From contig OZ034975.1 of assembly GCA_964030785.1 (NCBI GenBank), positions 46,464,569 to 46,528,568 on the forward strand: a stretch of DNA of 64,000 nucleotides, in the 5' to 3' direction. Numbering within the stretch: the stretch's first letter is position 1; each line of letters begins with the position of its first letter. A program made the translations under genes and the position numbers. The notes beneath the pieces are model-generated. The model ran no database searches. It saw only the letters and a list, made by a program, of their open reading frames with translations, and had not been told where the DNA came from. This document shows, piece by piece, positions 12,101 to 22,729 of this stretch. The stretch comes from Siderastrea siderea (lineage: Eukaryota; Cnidaria; Anthozoa; Scleractinia; Rhizangiidae).

Positions 12101-15100
12101 GAATACCCATGGAAGGGATTTGCCTTATGACACCCCCACCCCTCTCATTTGGGTTTTATGCGCGAGATGCGAGATGCGAGTGGCGAAGCCCCGAGACGAG
12201 CGGTGAAGCCGCGAGAGTATGGGGCGAGGTGGGCGGGGCTGGGCGAAGAGAGAGCTTGCTCCTATTACTGTAAATTTTTCATTTCCACTTTACCTGAGCG
12301 AAGTTTAATACCATTGGCTGAAAAGTGATAAGCTGTCAATCTATTAGGATTGCGCCAGAAGCAATATTTAGCGGGACAACATTAAGAAGATCACACACAA
12401 ACAAGAAGGCGTGTGTCGATGTCGACAATAGCGGCCAATAACAATCAAACGCCGAAGAAAAAAACCGGGCGAGGTAGAAAAACTCTTCTTCCTTCAGTTA
12501 AAGATTACTGCCGACTTTGTGGTTATTCTTTTAAGGTCCAGTATGGATCACTGGCCCGCCAGATTGGAACAGAAAATTTGTTTCAACCTTCCAAGCAGAA
12601 AGGATCCATCGGTGTTGTCCTTGCAAAACAGTGTGATGAAGTAGGATTGAAGGTGACACGTAGTGAAAGTAAATCGGACAGAGTTTGTGCCGCTTGTGGA
12701 AGGAAAATACGGAACATGCATCAGCTATTTTGTTTTGTCGCAAGTGCATTGCAAGATCCAGAGACAGAGAGTCAAGAAAAGTTAAACGTTGTCTTCTGAC
12801 GTCTGTTTCTTTGCCTGAGCGAAGCCCAGTAAACAGAAAGATGCTGAGGAAAGGCGTTGAGGAGTCTGCATCTCAAAAGCGACAAGTAGAGGGCGATGAT
12901 GATGCAGAGATCGCAGATAACAAACGAAAGAAACCCGCGTCGAGGAAAAGCTTATTTTGTTCCACGAATAACGAGGAATTAAACCAAGCAGAATCAAATT
13001 GAAATGGCAGAGGCGATTGGGAGCTCGGTTTGCTAAACGTGGACGATCTATCGCAGGGGAAGATGCAAGTGGAAATCCTTATTTTGTATCCAAGTGAGCA
13101 TGTAAAAATTAGGACACCGGAAGATCAAAAAACGATCGCGATTACAAGCAGGGCAAATTACAAGCAAATTACAAGCAGAGTTACTTTCGCATTCTCTAAC
13201 ACTTCCCTCGCCGCCACATAACATTGGAAAACTAAGCTTTTCCCGTATCCCGTCGGAAGAACAGCAAGCATGTCTCAATTTAACAGGAGACTTTTCACTG
13301 CAGACTCCTGCTCTTTTTTCAGTTTAAAACTAACACCAGATACTGTCTGAAACTTGGTTAAAACCTCCAAAATCGCATTCAACTCCCGCTCCATGTTGTT
13401 GATAGCTATTTTTACTTCAGCAATCCAGCGGTCTGCACATGTTGCTGTCAAATTTCTCACTTCCTGTGAAATTTTATAGCTTCCGGGGTGGTAATGAAAA
13501 ATTTACAGTAATAGGAGCAGGCTCTCCCTTTGCCCAGCCCCGCCCACCTCGCCCTACGCTCTCGGGGCTTCGCCGCTCGTCTCGTGGCTTCGCCACTCGC
13601 GTCTCACATCTTGCGCATAAAACCCAAACGAAATGTTTAGCTACTACATTGCTTTAAAGTTTGGGTCCTTTGAGGTCCCCCACCCTCCCTGGAATTTCCA
13701 ATCCCTTCTGTGGGGGGAGTATGGATATTTTCTGAAACTACACAATTAAGATTACGCTATTAGCTGGTTAGACCATTGGTCAAATGAGAAAGTACATGAT
13801 TGAGCAAATTGGACAACTCTCTCTAATCACCCAGTTGTAGAGAAAGCAATATTAACAGGGCTTGGCAACACTGGTTGCAGGTCATCACCAGACTACCTTG
13901 CAGACCTGTTTTTAAAAAAGTTGGTTAAACTTTACAATCTTCCACGTACCATAAAAAACCTTGGTCTCCGTCAGCTGAGTGGGTGTGTCAGTAATAAGAT
14001 TGGCCAGTTTCTTGTAAGCCTCAGCAACCAACAAGGTTTTTGAAGCCCAGTGCTGAAGACCATCAGAAATCTGGTACAATGAGTCCCTCAGTTTGCGAGC
14101 CTGTAAAGATAAATTATAATATACGAACTCGCTTTAAAACAAACCCTCCCAGACTAGCTCTGTCTGTAGGGCCACCTAAGCCAGAGACTCAGGGGTAACT
14201 GATTGTATGGCAGAGGCCAACTGATGAAGTGTGTTTCTTTAACTAGAAATGTCTGCTGGAGGGAGTGTACATTAAATATTGCGTGATTAATATCTTGAAG
14301 ACATATGAACAGTGGCAATTAGTCAGGAATGGTCTTAAAAGCAATCTCTTATGATTTATGCAGCGAAAAAACCCATTTCAGTGCTACAGTGGCTTCAGGT
14401 TGTTCAAACACACAACTGACCGGGTGCCAATGTATCAAGGGGTCAAACCTTAATTAGCCTATGCATAGCCATACCCTCCCTCAAAGCTTAGTTGGTAGAG
14501 GGATGCACTGGTCAGCATTTTGGAGGTCATGGCCTTTTTTCAGGTAGCCTTAAACAGTTCCATTTATTTCATGTTGAGTACACTCAGTCAGAAAGTTGAA
14601 TTTAAGTTTGAATAATTTTCGTGGGCATGTACTAGTTATGAGGATAAACCAATTATGGGATCTACATTTTTTACCTTGAATATTTCATGTTTGGTTGTTT
14701 TCACTTCCAGTTCTGCTTGTTCCTGTTCTGCCTGTGAGATGACCTAGAGTTAAAAATATTGGCCAAAAAATTAGACATGTGGTAAGTAACAAAAAAACCT
14801 ACAGATGTAATCTCAAGCCATAAGTGTGAAGACAATAGACAGTGTATGTGCACCTGTACAGCAGTGCTCTAAATTTTGAGAGGTTGCATGATGTCCTTAG
14901 TAAAGAATTATCAGGACTCACTTTTATAATCTCACAAATTAAATTTACTAATACCTCTACTGTTTCAGTTGATAACGTCCGTGGTCTTCCTCCATCACTT
15001 TTCCTCTTTGTTTGATCCAGCTAAAGGAAAATGGTAAAATATCAATTGGCAGTACTTAAGTGAGAAAAAGTTGTATCATCATCAAAAAGTTAATTCAGAA

Positions 15101-17671
15101 TCTTCATTTACCAATTATTAAAAATGTAAATAATAATTCAATGTTTTGCAATCTATTGTTATTTCAACCTGTTTTTTAACTTTGTTCATTTTCATTGCAT
15201 GCATGGCTTCGCGTTTCCTTGCTTCATCCAAAACCTTCTCCTGTTGAAGAACTTCTTTGAAACTCTTTCTGTATTTGCAATACTGCAAGGCAACAAAGCC
15301 ATATCAAATCAAGATATTTACTTTTATAATCTAACAACCACCAACAAACTAGCTAGTACATAGTTACTCTGTCTTATTAAGTTGTTTAGACCATTCCCTG
15401 TACCTAACCTTTCCTTATCAGAACTATAGCCACTATCCACTTTGGAACAAGTATAATAACAAAGATAATAGGGATAATGGAAGTAGTATGAATGTCTAAT
15501 GGTCATTAGTCCAATAGACCATTCTTGTAATGAAGTACATACATAAGTCATATATGCAGGTGTTTATTTGTATTTGTTTCTTGAGATAATATGTTCCACA
15601 CCATTTGCTTTCTGTTCAGTTTTGGGTAACAAAAAGCTGAAATGCTGGCTGCTTAATTTGGGATGGCACAATGGTGACGACAGCCATTTACTGTAGCAGA
15701 GGTCATGGCCATTTCATAGAGGTTTTGTTTACAAGATCGTAGTGGCAATATTTTTGGGACAAATGGATGCTTAGGAGAGGTTTGACTGTATACTTATCTT
15801 TTATTATACTTCTCTGTTTCTTGAGACATATGCCAAAAAATTGATCATGGCAGTTTAAAATGCAACCAATCGTTCCAAATCTGGGTATTGATCTCAATGC
15901 ACATCCCAATGTCATTTCTCCAAGTCAAGAATCTTTAGAGCAACTTAATGGTATGTTTGTGTACTAAAAAAACATACCTCTTCACCAAAATCCTTCCATA
16001 GTGATGTCCACATACTTGAAACTTCAAAAACCTTACTGAATACATCCTGAAGGGCCAGGTTATCTTCATTCTTTGCCCATTTTAACATGGTAATGGATGC
16101 TGTAAGAAAAAGATTCTTCAGTCACGTTTCACAAAGGGCAGCCTGTTCCTAGCCTGCACCGCAGACGTAATCTAACCCTAGTTTCATCTGCGATGCAGGC
16201 TACCTGTTCCAGGGGCTTACTAGATTGTATGGAGCACGAACATAGACACAAACAATGTTGCAAGTGACCCCCCTCTCTCCAGCTTGCCTTCTCTCCTTTT
16301 TTCCCTCATAATATTTCTTCTTTGCACACCATCATTATTGTCCTCACACTACAAACCTTGTCAAAAGTTCTTGGGATGGCTAAATAAATCTTGTCATTTC
16401 AATTTCATTCAGCTCACTGTATATCAATAGTTCTGCCACAACATTGGCTAAAGCAAGCCCTCCCCCCAAAAACAACAACTTTGTTTTAACAAGATGCTCT
16501 TACTTGCAAAAAACATCATGGTATGGGGGAAGAGTATTATCACCAAATTCAGTAAAAAAGAAAAAAGTGAAATTTCCCTAAACTTCTCAGGACTGAAGAT
16601 CATTCTTTTTTATTTGCCTTTGTTCTTGTTGACTGATGGTTTGGGTTCATTTGATTAACAAAAATTAATATTTAGAACTATAATGCAAAACCTTCCAAAG
16701 CCACTTTTAATGTCCCTGGATCTACTGAATTTCCCCAGCAAAAGAACATCTAAGCAAAAACCTAGTCTATCTACCCTTATCTTGTTAAGAGCCTTATTGG
16801 CCAGAACAAATTTTATCAGTATCTGCACTTAAATCCACCCACATCCCTCCCCAATTTGCAAGTACAATTGTCATACAGACTTGTTGCCCTAGAGAATTAA
16901 ATATCGTGTTTTGGGGCATGACGTGTGACACATTCTCACCCAACGGCTGAATAGAGTGTTGAACTGGCAAGTATGATAAACGAAGGAGCAATAATTTTAT
17001 TACAGAATACGGAGCCACTTTTGTCTGCATCACTTACATACATTTGGAACTCTTCGAAGAATGAGAAACATAGTAGGCACCACTGTTATTCAGTGGTATG
17101 TATATAAGTGGCCTTGTGTTCTGCGGTTTTATAGCCAGATTACAATATTATCAACAAGTTATCAAGTAAACAACTCATCCTCATAAATATTTGAGAAAAC
17201 TAAAATCCTGAATGTTTAATTACTGAGATTGACAAAAACATCTCATTCAATATGGAAAACACAAGGGACACTTTCTCAGAACGTAACTTTTATGAAGCAA
17301 CAAATTAAACGACTAAACAGGATCTACAAGCCAAGATGACATCATTGATACAAAGTCAACACATTTTGGAATACTGACGCCTTGTATGAGCTCGAATACG
17401 ACCTTGCGGTGACCTCAAATCAGTCAAAAGATATTCTTTCAAAGGGGGCAAATCCTACTTCTCTAGGATTAAAAGTTTTCATTCAACTGTCTCCACATAA
17501 AGTGGTGAAATTTCGAACCTCACTGTGCAACTCACCGTCGGCTTTCGCCAGTATAACTTTTTGTAAAGTTTCGTAGACGACCTTCTCGTCAAATATGAGC
17601 AAGCCAAGAGAACCATGTCCGTCTCTGGAATTTTTGACCTTATTGGCGGCTCGACGGAAAATTCTCGCCAT
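9161..17671 (-). CDS. Coiled-coil (BAR-like) protein with proline-rich tail
   Basis: Eight exons fit with matching phases: 17536-17671, 15978-16099, 15169-15282, 14955-15020, 14675-14743, 13950-14100, 11613-11978 and 9161-9462 (TGA/TAA end at 9161). Joined they give about 441 aa. The start ATG at 17671 begins MARIFRRAANKVKNSRDGHG. Residues ~45-220 are charged and helical with heptad-like spacing (for example YCKYRKSFKEVLQQEKVLDE, KLRDSLYQISDGLQHW), resembling a BAR/F-BAR-type membrane-curvature dimer. Residues ~220-340 hold a proline-rich stretch (PPPTSPPPPLPKN) suited to SH3 binding, followed by a Ser/Asp-acidic cluster (SSDSDSDSEG). The family assignment is inference: I do not recognise a named orthologue. 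A small extra exon between 9462 and 11613 cannot be excluded. Introns carry at least three DNA transposons. Divergent from the K2P gene 5 kb away. Confidence 0.75.
9709..10077. mobile_element. PIF/Harbinger-type MITE
   Basis: Inverted ends GGGGCCAATTACATGA extend imperfectly to about 43 bp and are flanked on both sides by TAA (9706-9708 and 10078-10080). A 3-bp TWA target duplication is the hallmark of PIF/Harbinger. Length is 369 bp with no coding capacity. It lies in the last intron of the BAR-like gene and immediately abuts a SINE tail fragment. Confidence 0.8.
10084..10145 (+). mobile_element. SINE tail fragment
   Basis: The phrase CTCCTAGTCACTTCATGCTACAGAAACCA matches the 3' half of the SINE copies at 58680-58980 and 29171-29350. 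Only about 60 bp remain. Confidence 0.5.
10197..11112. mobile_element. TA-flanked MITE with TTCGGAC subterminal repeats
   Basis: Inverted ends CATTACTT(G/A)CAAAAAATTTC, continuing GGACG, are flanked by TA on both sides, as in Tc1/mariner elements. The first ~120 bp and last ~90 bp contain about ten copies of TTCGGAC/GTCCGAA or close variants. The 916-bp body holds an open frame at 10578-10769 (63 aa) with an acidic C-terminus that I do not recognise. It is probably non-autonomous. Confidence 0.7.
12413..13002 (+). pseudogene. Transposon-borne zinc-finger protein, frameshifted
   Basis: Frame one (12413-12799) gives a lysine-rich start, then a Cys pair (CRLCG), about 55 residues later a second pair (CAACGRKI), a C-x2-C...C-x2-C layout like a ZAD/LAP-type zinc module. 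It stops at 12799. The continuing sequence is read in another frame (up to 13002: SLPERSPVNRK, then an acidic/basic stretch KRKKPASRK), indicating a one-base indel near 12785. No other domain is visible. It probably belonged to the transposon rather than the host. Confidence 0.55.
13180..13460 (-). pseudogene. RecQ-like helicase N-terminus, broken
   Basis: An ATG at 13460 opens 61 codons ending FKLKKEQESAVKSLLLN, which resembles the Q-motif region of RecQ-family helicases. An in-frame TGA (13275-13277) follows, and directly after it, in the same frame, comes MLAVLPTGYGKSLVFQ, a clear Walker A/motif I (GYGKS). The frame then decays within about 80 bp. The downstream helicase motifs are absent, so this is a deleted and stopped copy. 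Confidence 0.75.
16145..16205. repeat. Short palindromic repeat
   Basis: TAGCCTGCACCGCAGACG is mirrored by TCTGCGATGCAGGCTA about 20 bp further on, giving an imperfect hairpin. It looks like the remnant of a small foldback element in the first intron of the BAR-like gene. Confidence 0.45.
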
Positions 17672-20600
17672 ACTTTCCTCTGCAAAATTGACAGAAGGTA
17701 GGAAAGTCGTTCTTCGTCACTCCGTATCAAGTACTGTGTAAAAAGTGGTTAAAATGTTTAATTCTGGAATGGCGGAAATGGATTAGATATCCGCTTGACT
17801 CCAGACTCCTATGAGCGGGACCGGGACGCTCCTTTGCTCCTGGGATTGATGGTAACCGGAACTAAAAACTCCCATTTGAGACTGAGGTGTGGTTCCGGGA
17901 CGTCATTGTTCTTGGCCAAAGCACCTGATTGATCATCATATGATGTCTGGTATTGTGTAATAAGATCCGTATTATGGTGGTGTCCGTGTTGAGGTAGAGT
18001 TATATATAAAAGTCAGGAGCCCCTGATAAAGTTTAGTCTCTCTCTGTCCAAGCGAACTGTTCGTCATAGGTAGAGATGGGAAAAAAACCCGTCCCTTTAT
18101 GATCAAGTATTCAAATGTTGAGCGCAACGCTTGTTCGCTAGCTAGGAACTCAGGAGTCTATGTCAGCTAACGCTTACTTTTATATCGTTTTCTCTAACAC
18201 GGTTTTAGGAGAGCACCCTCGGAGAACCAGGGGTCGATATATAAAGGTGGCGAAGTCAATTCGAGTGAAAGTTTAGAGAACGTGCATGATATGGAAAATC
18301 TCGCCTGCCTCGATTACTGGATCTGCCCCTGGGTGTCCAAGGATAGAAGAGTATGAGACGCTGAAAAGTTCAGAAAAAGTTAGCCAGCTACTCCTTTTCT
18401 TTTTTGTTGTCATAACACTTATTGATACATCAATCTCTGACTTTCTTCGAAATAGTTTCCCTTTTTCAAGTGAATTGCACCAGGAAACCTGGCAGCAAAG
18501 CCACCCATAGGAAACTTTTTCGACCGATAAACTTCCCTGTTTTCTCGTTTACGTCAGAGAGGTGGAGCCAAGTAAAGTAGACCAAAGACGATGATAATAA
18601 TATGATGGGGATGATGACGAAGAAGACGATTATGTCACATCCGTTGTTGGTCGAGAATGCCCGCAGGCTCAATCAGTCTGTCGTGACGTGTTCAGTCAGA
18701 GACACTGACAGCCGAAGCTGGTAAGTGAATCCAAGTGAACTTTTATTAGTCCCAATGTTCTGTTCAATTTTGAAACTGTCTAAATTGTTTTACAGCTTCG
18801 ATTGTAATCACTTCACAGTCATCAACAAAATAATTCCTGGGATTTTGTTTTATTTGTAAATCACAATTTTCTGGAACTTTTGAGGATTCCGCCAGGAATT
18901 TTTCGAAAGAACTTTCTATATGAATAATTCTGCTGCCGAGCCAAATTTAGAGCATCTGGCTGTGGTATGAATTAAACGACTTTTTGATTGAAAAACGTAA
19001 GAACTGAAATATATAAAGTGTTAAATACTTACAGTTAATAACCTACAAAAAAGTTGACCCCGATAGGGTGGATCGCTACGGGAGGTGTGCTTTTTTAAAA
19101 TTGGGCTCACGCATCAACAGAGCGCGGGAAATTTCACAGCGGAATTGGTTGTAAAAAAGAGCGTTAAACATATGATAGGCTTCGACGCTACTTCGACATT
19201 CGTTAATTCAAAAAAATTTTTGCATTCGGCCCTATGTAGGTTAATCCTATCGTTTCACATATCCTTCTGATAATTTTGTACACACATGAGATTTTGCCCT
19301 AATCTCATTAAAAAAGGTGAGACTACAGCAGCTGTCTTGAGTTCAGGGGAGTTCGTGTCTCAGAAAGAATCTTCGTAGGGTATTCGTGTGTTCGGTTTCA
19401 TTCCGTCGCGTGTTATCTGATCGTCTTCGTTCGGACTCATTCGTTCAGTTTACACTGGCGCACCCCATATCACTTCAGCTGGAAACATTGTCCACAAAAA
19501 GAGTGAAGTGATGGTGAAGGAGAGATAGCCCTTATTTGATCCCGTGCTAACATAACAAGGTAAACCACAAAATTATATTTCCTCTTTTTATGGCTTAATA
19601 TTAAACCGGTCCCGGGGAAAATCTCTGGTCAGCACTGGTGGTTACATGCACAGCTTAATCGAGGCTTTCATTTAAGAAAAATTTCTGAATATGATCGTTC
19701 AGGTATAAATCGGCCGTAGGTCGCTAACAATAATCTGTTTTTCCGTATATTTGAGAACATATTAAAACAACAGAAGAGCTACATTTAATTGCTAATTCAA
19801 GTTATACATGCTCCCATTTTCCAAAATCATGAACCAGTTTTACTAACATTTTCGTCGATTTAAGACGTGTAGAAGGCTTCTGTTGCTAGCTGTTAACTGT
19901 TAACAATTTGTTCTTTAATCTTGAATTAGATCCTAACTTTTAATTTAAATGGAGACATTTTATTTGTTTCTTTTCCTGTTCTAATTGCTTACCATGAATT
20001 CTGATTCTAAAATTCTGCGTTTCAACTTCGAACATGATTTCAGATTAATGTACATGAAAAGACCAGACATTTAGAAATAAATAATCATATTATGACGGTT
20101 TGCGTTCGCCGAAGATACGTGAGAACGGTTTTATTTTTTGGTCAGCTGAAGTGACAAATATGACACGAAGCCCTCTTTATTTACGAAGTCCTTTTTCATT
20201 TATATAGTTCTCTTTGAGCGGACTTTTTAATAGAAAAAACATTCTTCGCGTGAATTTGTATTAAAATATTTGAAAGAGTTTTTTTGTTTGTTTGTTGCAT
20301 TTATTTCAATTGTTTAAGCTGTCTGTTTCCAGGGAATAGTCATACCTCGAGTCTACTATTTTTAATGAAGGCAGAAGCGACAGAGAATTGGAAAACCATA
20401 TAATTTAAGTAAGAAACAATGATGCCTAAAAATTACAATCATGAAACATGGAGGAAATTGTTAAAATTAATATTCTTAGGGGAAAAAAATCCGCATTCAT
20501 CCGCGACAAGTCCCGAGCAAGTCTCTCTTCGTGTGAACTGTCCATTTCAGTGTTCTTGTTCCCTCGTGTGACTTCGTGTGCTAGTTTTTGCGACTAGTCC

Positions 20601-22729
20601 CTGCGACTAGTGTCCTCGTGTGAACGCCACAGGAACTTGTCCCTACGACTAACACCCGAAACTAGTCCCTCGTTTGGCCGTGTGAGTGACTTGCTACAGG
20701 GGCTACAGTAGTATCTGAAACAAGTCCCTGCTACTAGACAGCCCCTCGTGTGCGCCCACCTTTTTAAAATTCGTTTGTCCGTTTTGCCGTCCACACATAC
20801 ATGTAAACAATAAATCTCCGTTTTCAGAGCGTTCAATTGTTTTCGTCCGTATTCGTGTGGACAGGAATCCTCACCGTACATTAAAAACTCCTCTTCCACA
20901 TAAACGGGTTGTCGGTCGCGGCTGGGTGAAGACACTGATGGTTTTCTAAAGGTCTGGCTAAACAGGCCAAAAAACACTGTATCTTGACTTTTTTTTTAGT
21001 AATGTGAGAAACATGTTTTAAAAGCAAAATTTGCGTCCATGTGACAACAATGTTTTTGCTTTGATTTAATTACACTTTCTTGTTTTCGAGAGGCTCCTTG
21101 CTTGGGCAGAAAAAGGGATAAACTTCGGCTTGCTCTACAGTCCTTCTACAATGTTTTCATAGCATTACCCTCTTGTTTTGTCAGTTGATTAGTTTTTAGT
21201 TCGGTAAGTCTTTAGTTGCCTTAGATTCCCCCAGCTTTGCGAACTTTGCGCGGGAAATTGAATTCCAGAATAAATTTACTATATGTGCCAACTGCCTTAC
21301 TGACGTGTCTCAAAAGCCTTTTAAACACTCTTTAAGATCAAATAAGTTTAAATGTTAGCCCTTGTCGAACTGGAAATTGCTGTTAATAGGCAAGTTCATT
21401 ATATGTACTTAACATTAATATCATATCAATATTCTAAAATATTACTCTCGAGACTATTAATTCAAAAGTCCTCCTTGACCCCATCTCAATTTTTGCACCT
21501 GTGCCAGAGCAATTATTGAAGAGAAACGAAAATTGCTTTCTGTAGCGACCGAACATTGAAACAAGCAATTTTCAAGCTAAAATCAAGCGAAGACCAATTT
21601 CGAAAGAATGTAGCAAAACTGTCTTTTTCTGGCGAATCTTAGGGAATCTATTGTCCATTCATTTTGTTCTTCGATGTCCGGAAAAATAGTCGATAAGTTT
21701 TGTTAGCAGAAGACTTTTTATCATTATGTATCATTATTTTTTTCCTTTAAAAGAAAAGCACATCAGTGGAAAATGACAACAAATTATTTTTGAGATCTCA
21801 GATCAAACGGCCTTCTGTCAGTTTTCGTGCAAAAGAACTTTGAGTGGATGAGTTGTTAATTAAGTGTAAATCAGTTCCCATTATCTTTGCCATTGAACAC
21901 TGTTTTTCTTAATAGGGCGACAATCCAAATCCAGACTTTTCAAATTTCTTTTCTTCTCAAAAAAGGCAAAGAAAAACACTCGCAAGTCCGTGAGAACGAT
22001 AACCCGTGCGACAAATCCGATATATTTTGGCGCGCATTATTTTTTACCAGATAAACAATACTGATTTATTGTTATAAATTGGCATATGTTATTGCTTCCT
22101 TGTGTTTGCATTTGATAATATATTAGAATTCATAATTAAAATTTTGTTGTAGGATTCCATGCGGAGGCAGGAACGGACAGTAAGCCAGAAGATGTTGTGC
22201 TTAATTTCGTAAAACAGAGTCTGCAAGAAGAAATGTTGGGAGCAAAATTTTTCATGAGGGAAACTATTTTCGCTGATTGGGCGTCGTATGGCCGATCTTT
22301 AACGTGAGCACTGAAGGCGCCAAGCGATTGTCCCAAACATGATTGAGAAGAACAGATTGAATACTTTATCTGCATCAATGCGTTTTTAACAATATTCGTG
22401 GGTTGTGGTCTTCCTCGCTCCAGTGGTTTTCAAATCTCGAAGGACAACTGGCGGCGTCCTCATATAGTCTGAAGTTTCGTACTCTTGACTTCTACGAACA
22501 TAAACTTGTCGTTGAAACTTTCCTTGGGGTGAAAGTTCAATCTTGCAGCAGCTTAAGATATCACAAGTTGGATACAGGCTTTTTATTAACGCAAAATCAA
22601 CAGAGTTCACGTTTTGATAATACCGTTTGTTTGCAATTTGTTTACACTGACAAGCTGCAAAACCCAACTTAATTTGAGCGTCGAGAAACCAAGAGCCTTA
22701 GTGCAGTGCTTTGTAATCAAATTCTGAAA
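17672..22729. other. Intergenic region between divergent genes
   Basis: Five kilobases between the start of the BAR-like gene (minus) and the K2P start codon (plus). It should contain both promoters and 5' untranslated exons. I see no coding exon with good splice sites. A run of repeated GACTAGTCCCTG and CTCGTGTGAACG phrases at 20480-20760 marks an old repeat. Otherwise the sequence is unremarkable and AT-rich. Confidence 0.5.
20480..20760. repeat. Degenerate repeat with CGACTAGTCCCT phrases
   Basis: Phrases such as GCGACTAGTCCCTGCGACTA and CTCGTGTGAACG recur several times in both exact and degraded form over about 280 bp. It is probably an old MITE or small tandem array; no clear ends are visible. 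Confidence 0.35.

Larger units (their letters stand above)
12087..13744. mobile_element. 1.66-kb transposon with ~210-bp inverted repeats and two decayed genes
   Basis: Outer ends read TGTGTAGTT(C/T)CAGA(G/A)AATA on both sides. A second shared block lies inside: 12146-12290 is the inverse of 13490-13627, including GGCGAAGCC, GGGCGAGGTGGGCGGGGCTG and CTCCTATTACTGTAAATTTT. Between them lie two convergent broken genes, a zinc-finger protein (+) and the first part of a RecQ-like helicase (-). No transposase is recognisable. A clean target duplication is not visible. The element is in an intron of the BAR-like gene. Its terminal sequence recurs in the 158-bp MITE at 5673-5830. Confidence 0.75.

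Noticed and set aside
14475..14530. Possible tRNA/SINE head (AGCTTAGTTGGTAGAG)
   Set aside because: The A box resembles a tRNA but no B box or body follows.
20594..20977. 127-residue minus-strand open frame
   Set aside because: It crosses a degenerate repeat and has no domain or splice support.
22386..22672. Opposed open frames just upstream of the K2P start
   Set aside because: They overlap each other, have no recognisable motif or splice signal, and fit the K2P 5' untranslated region.
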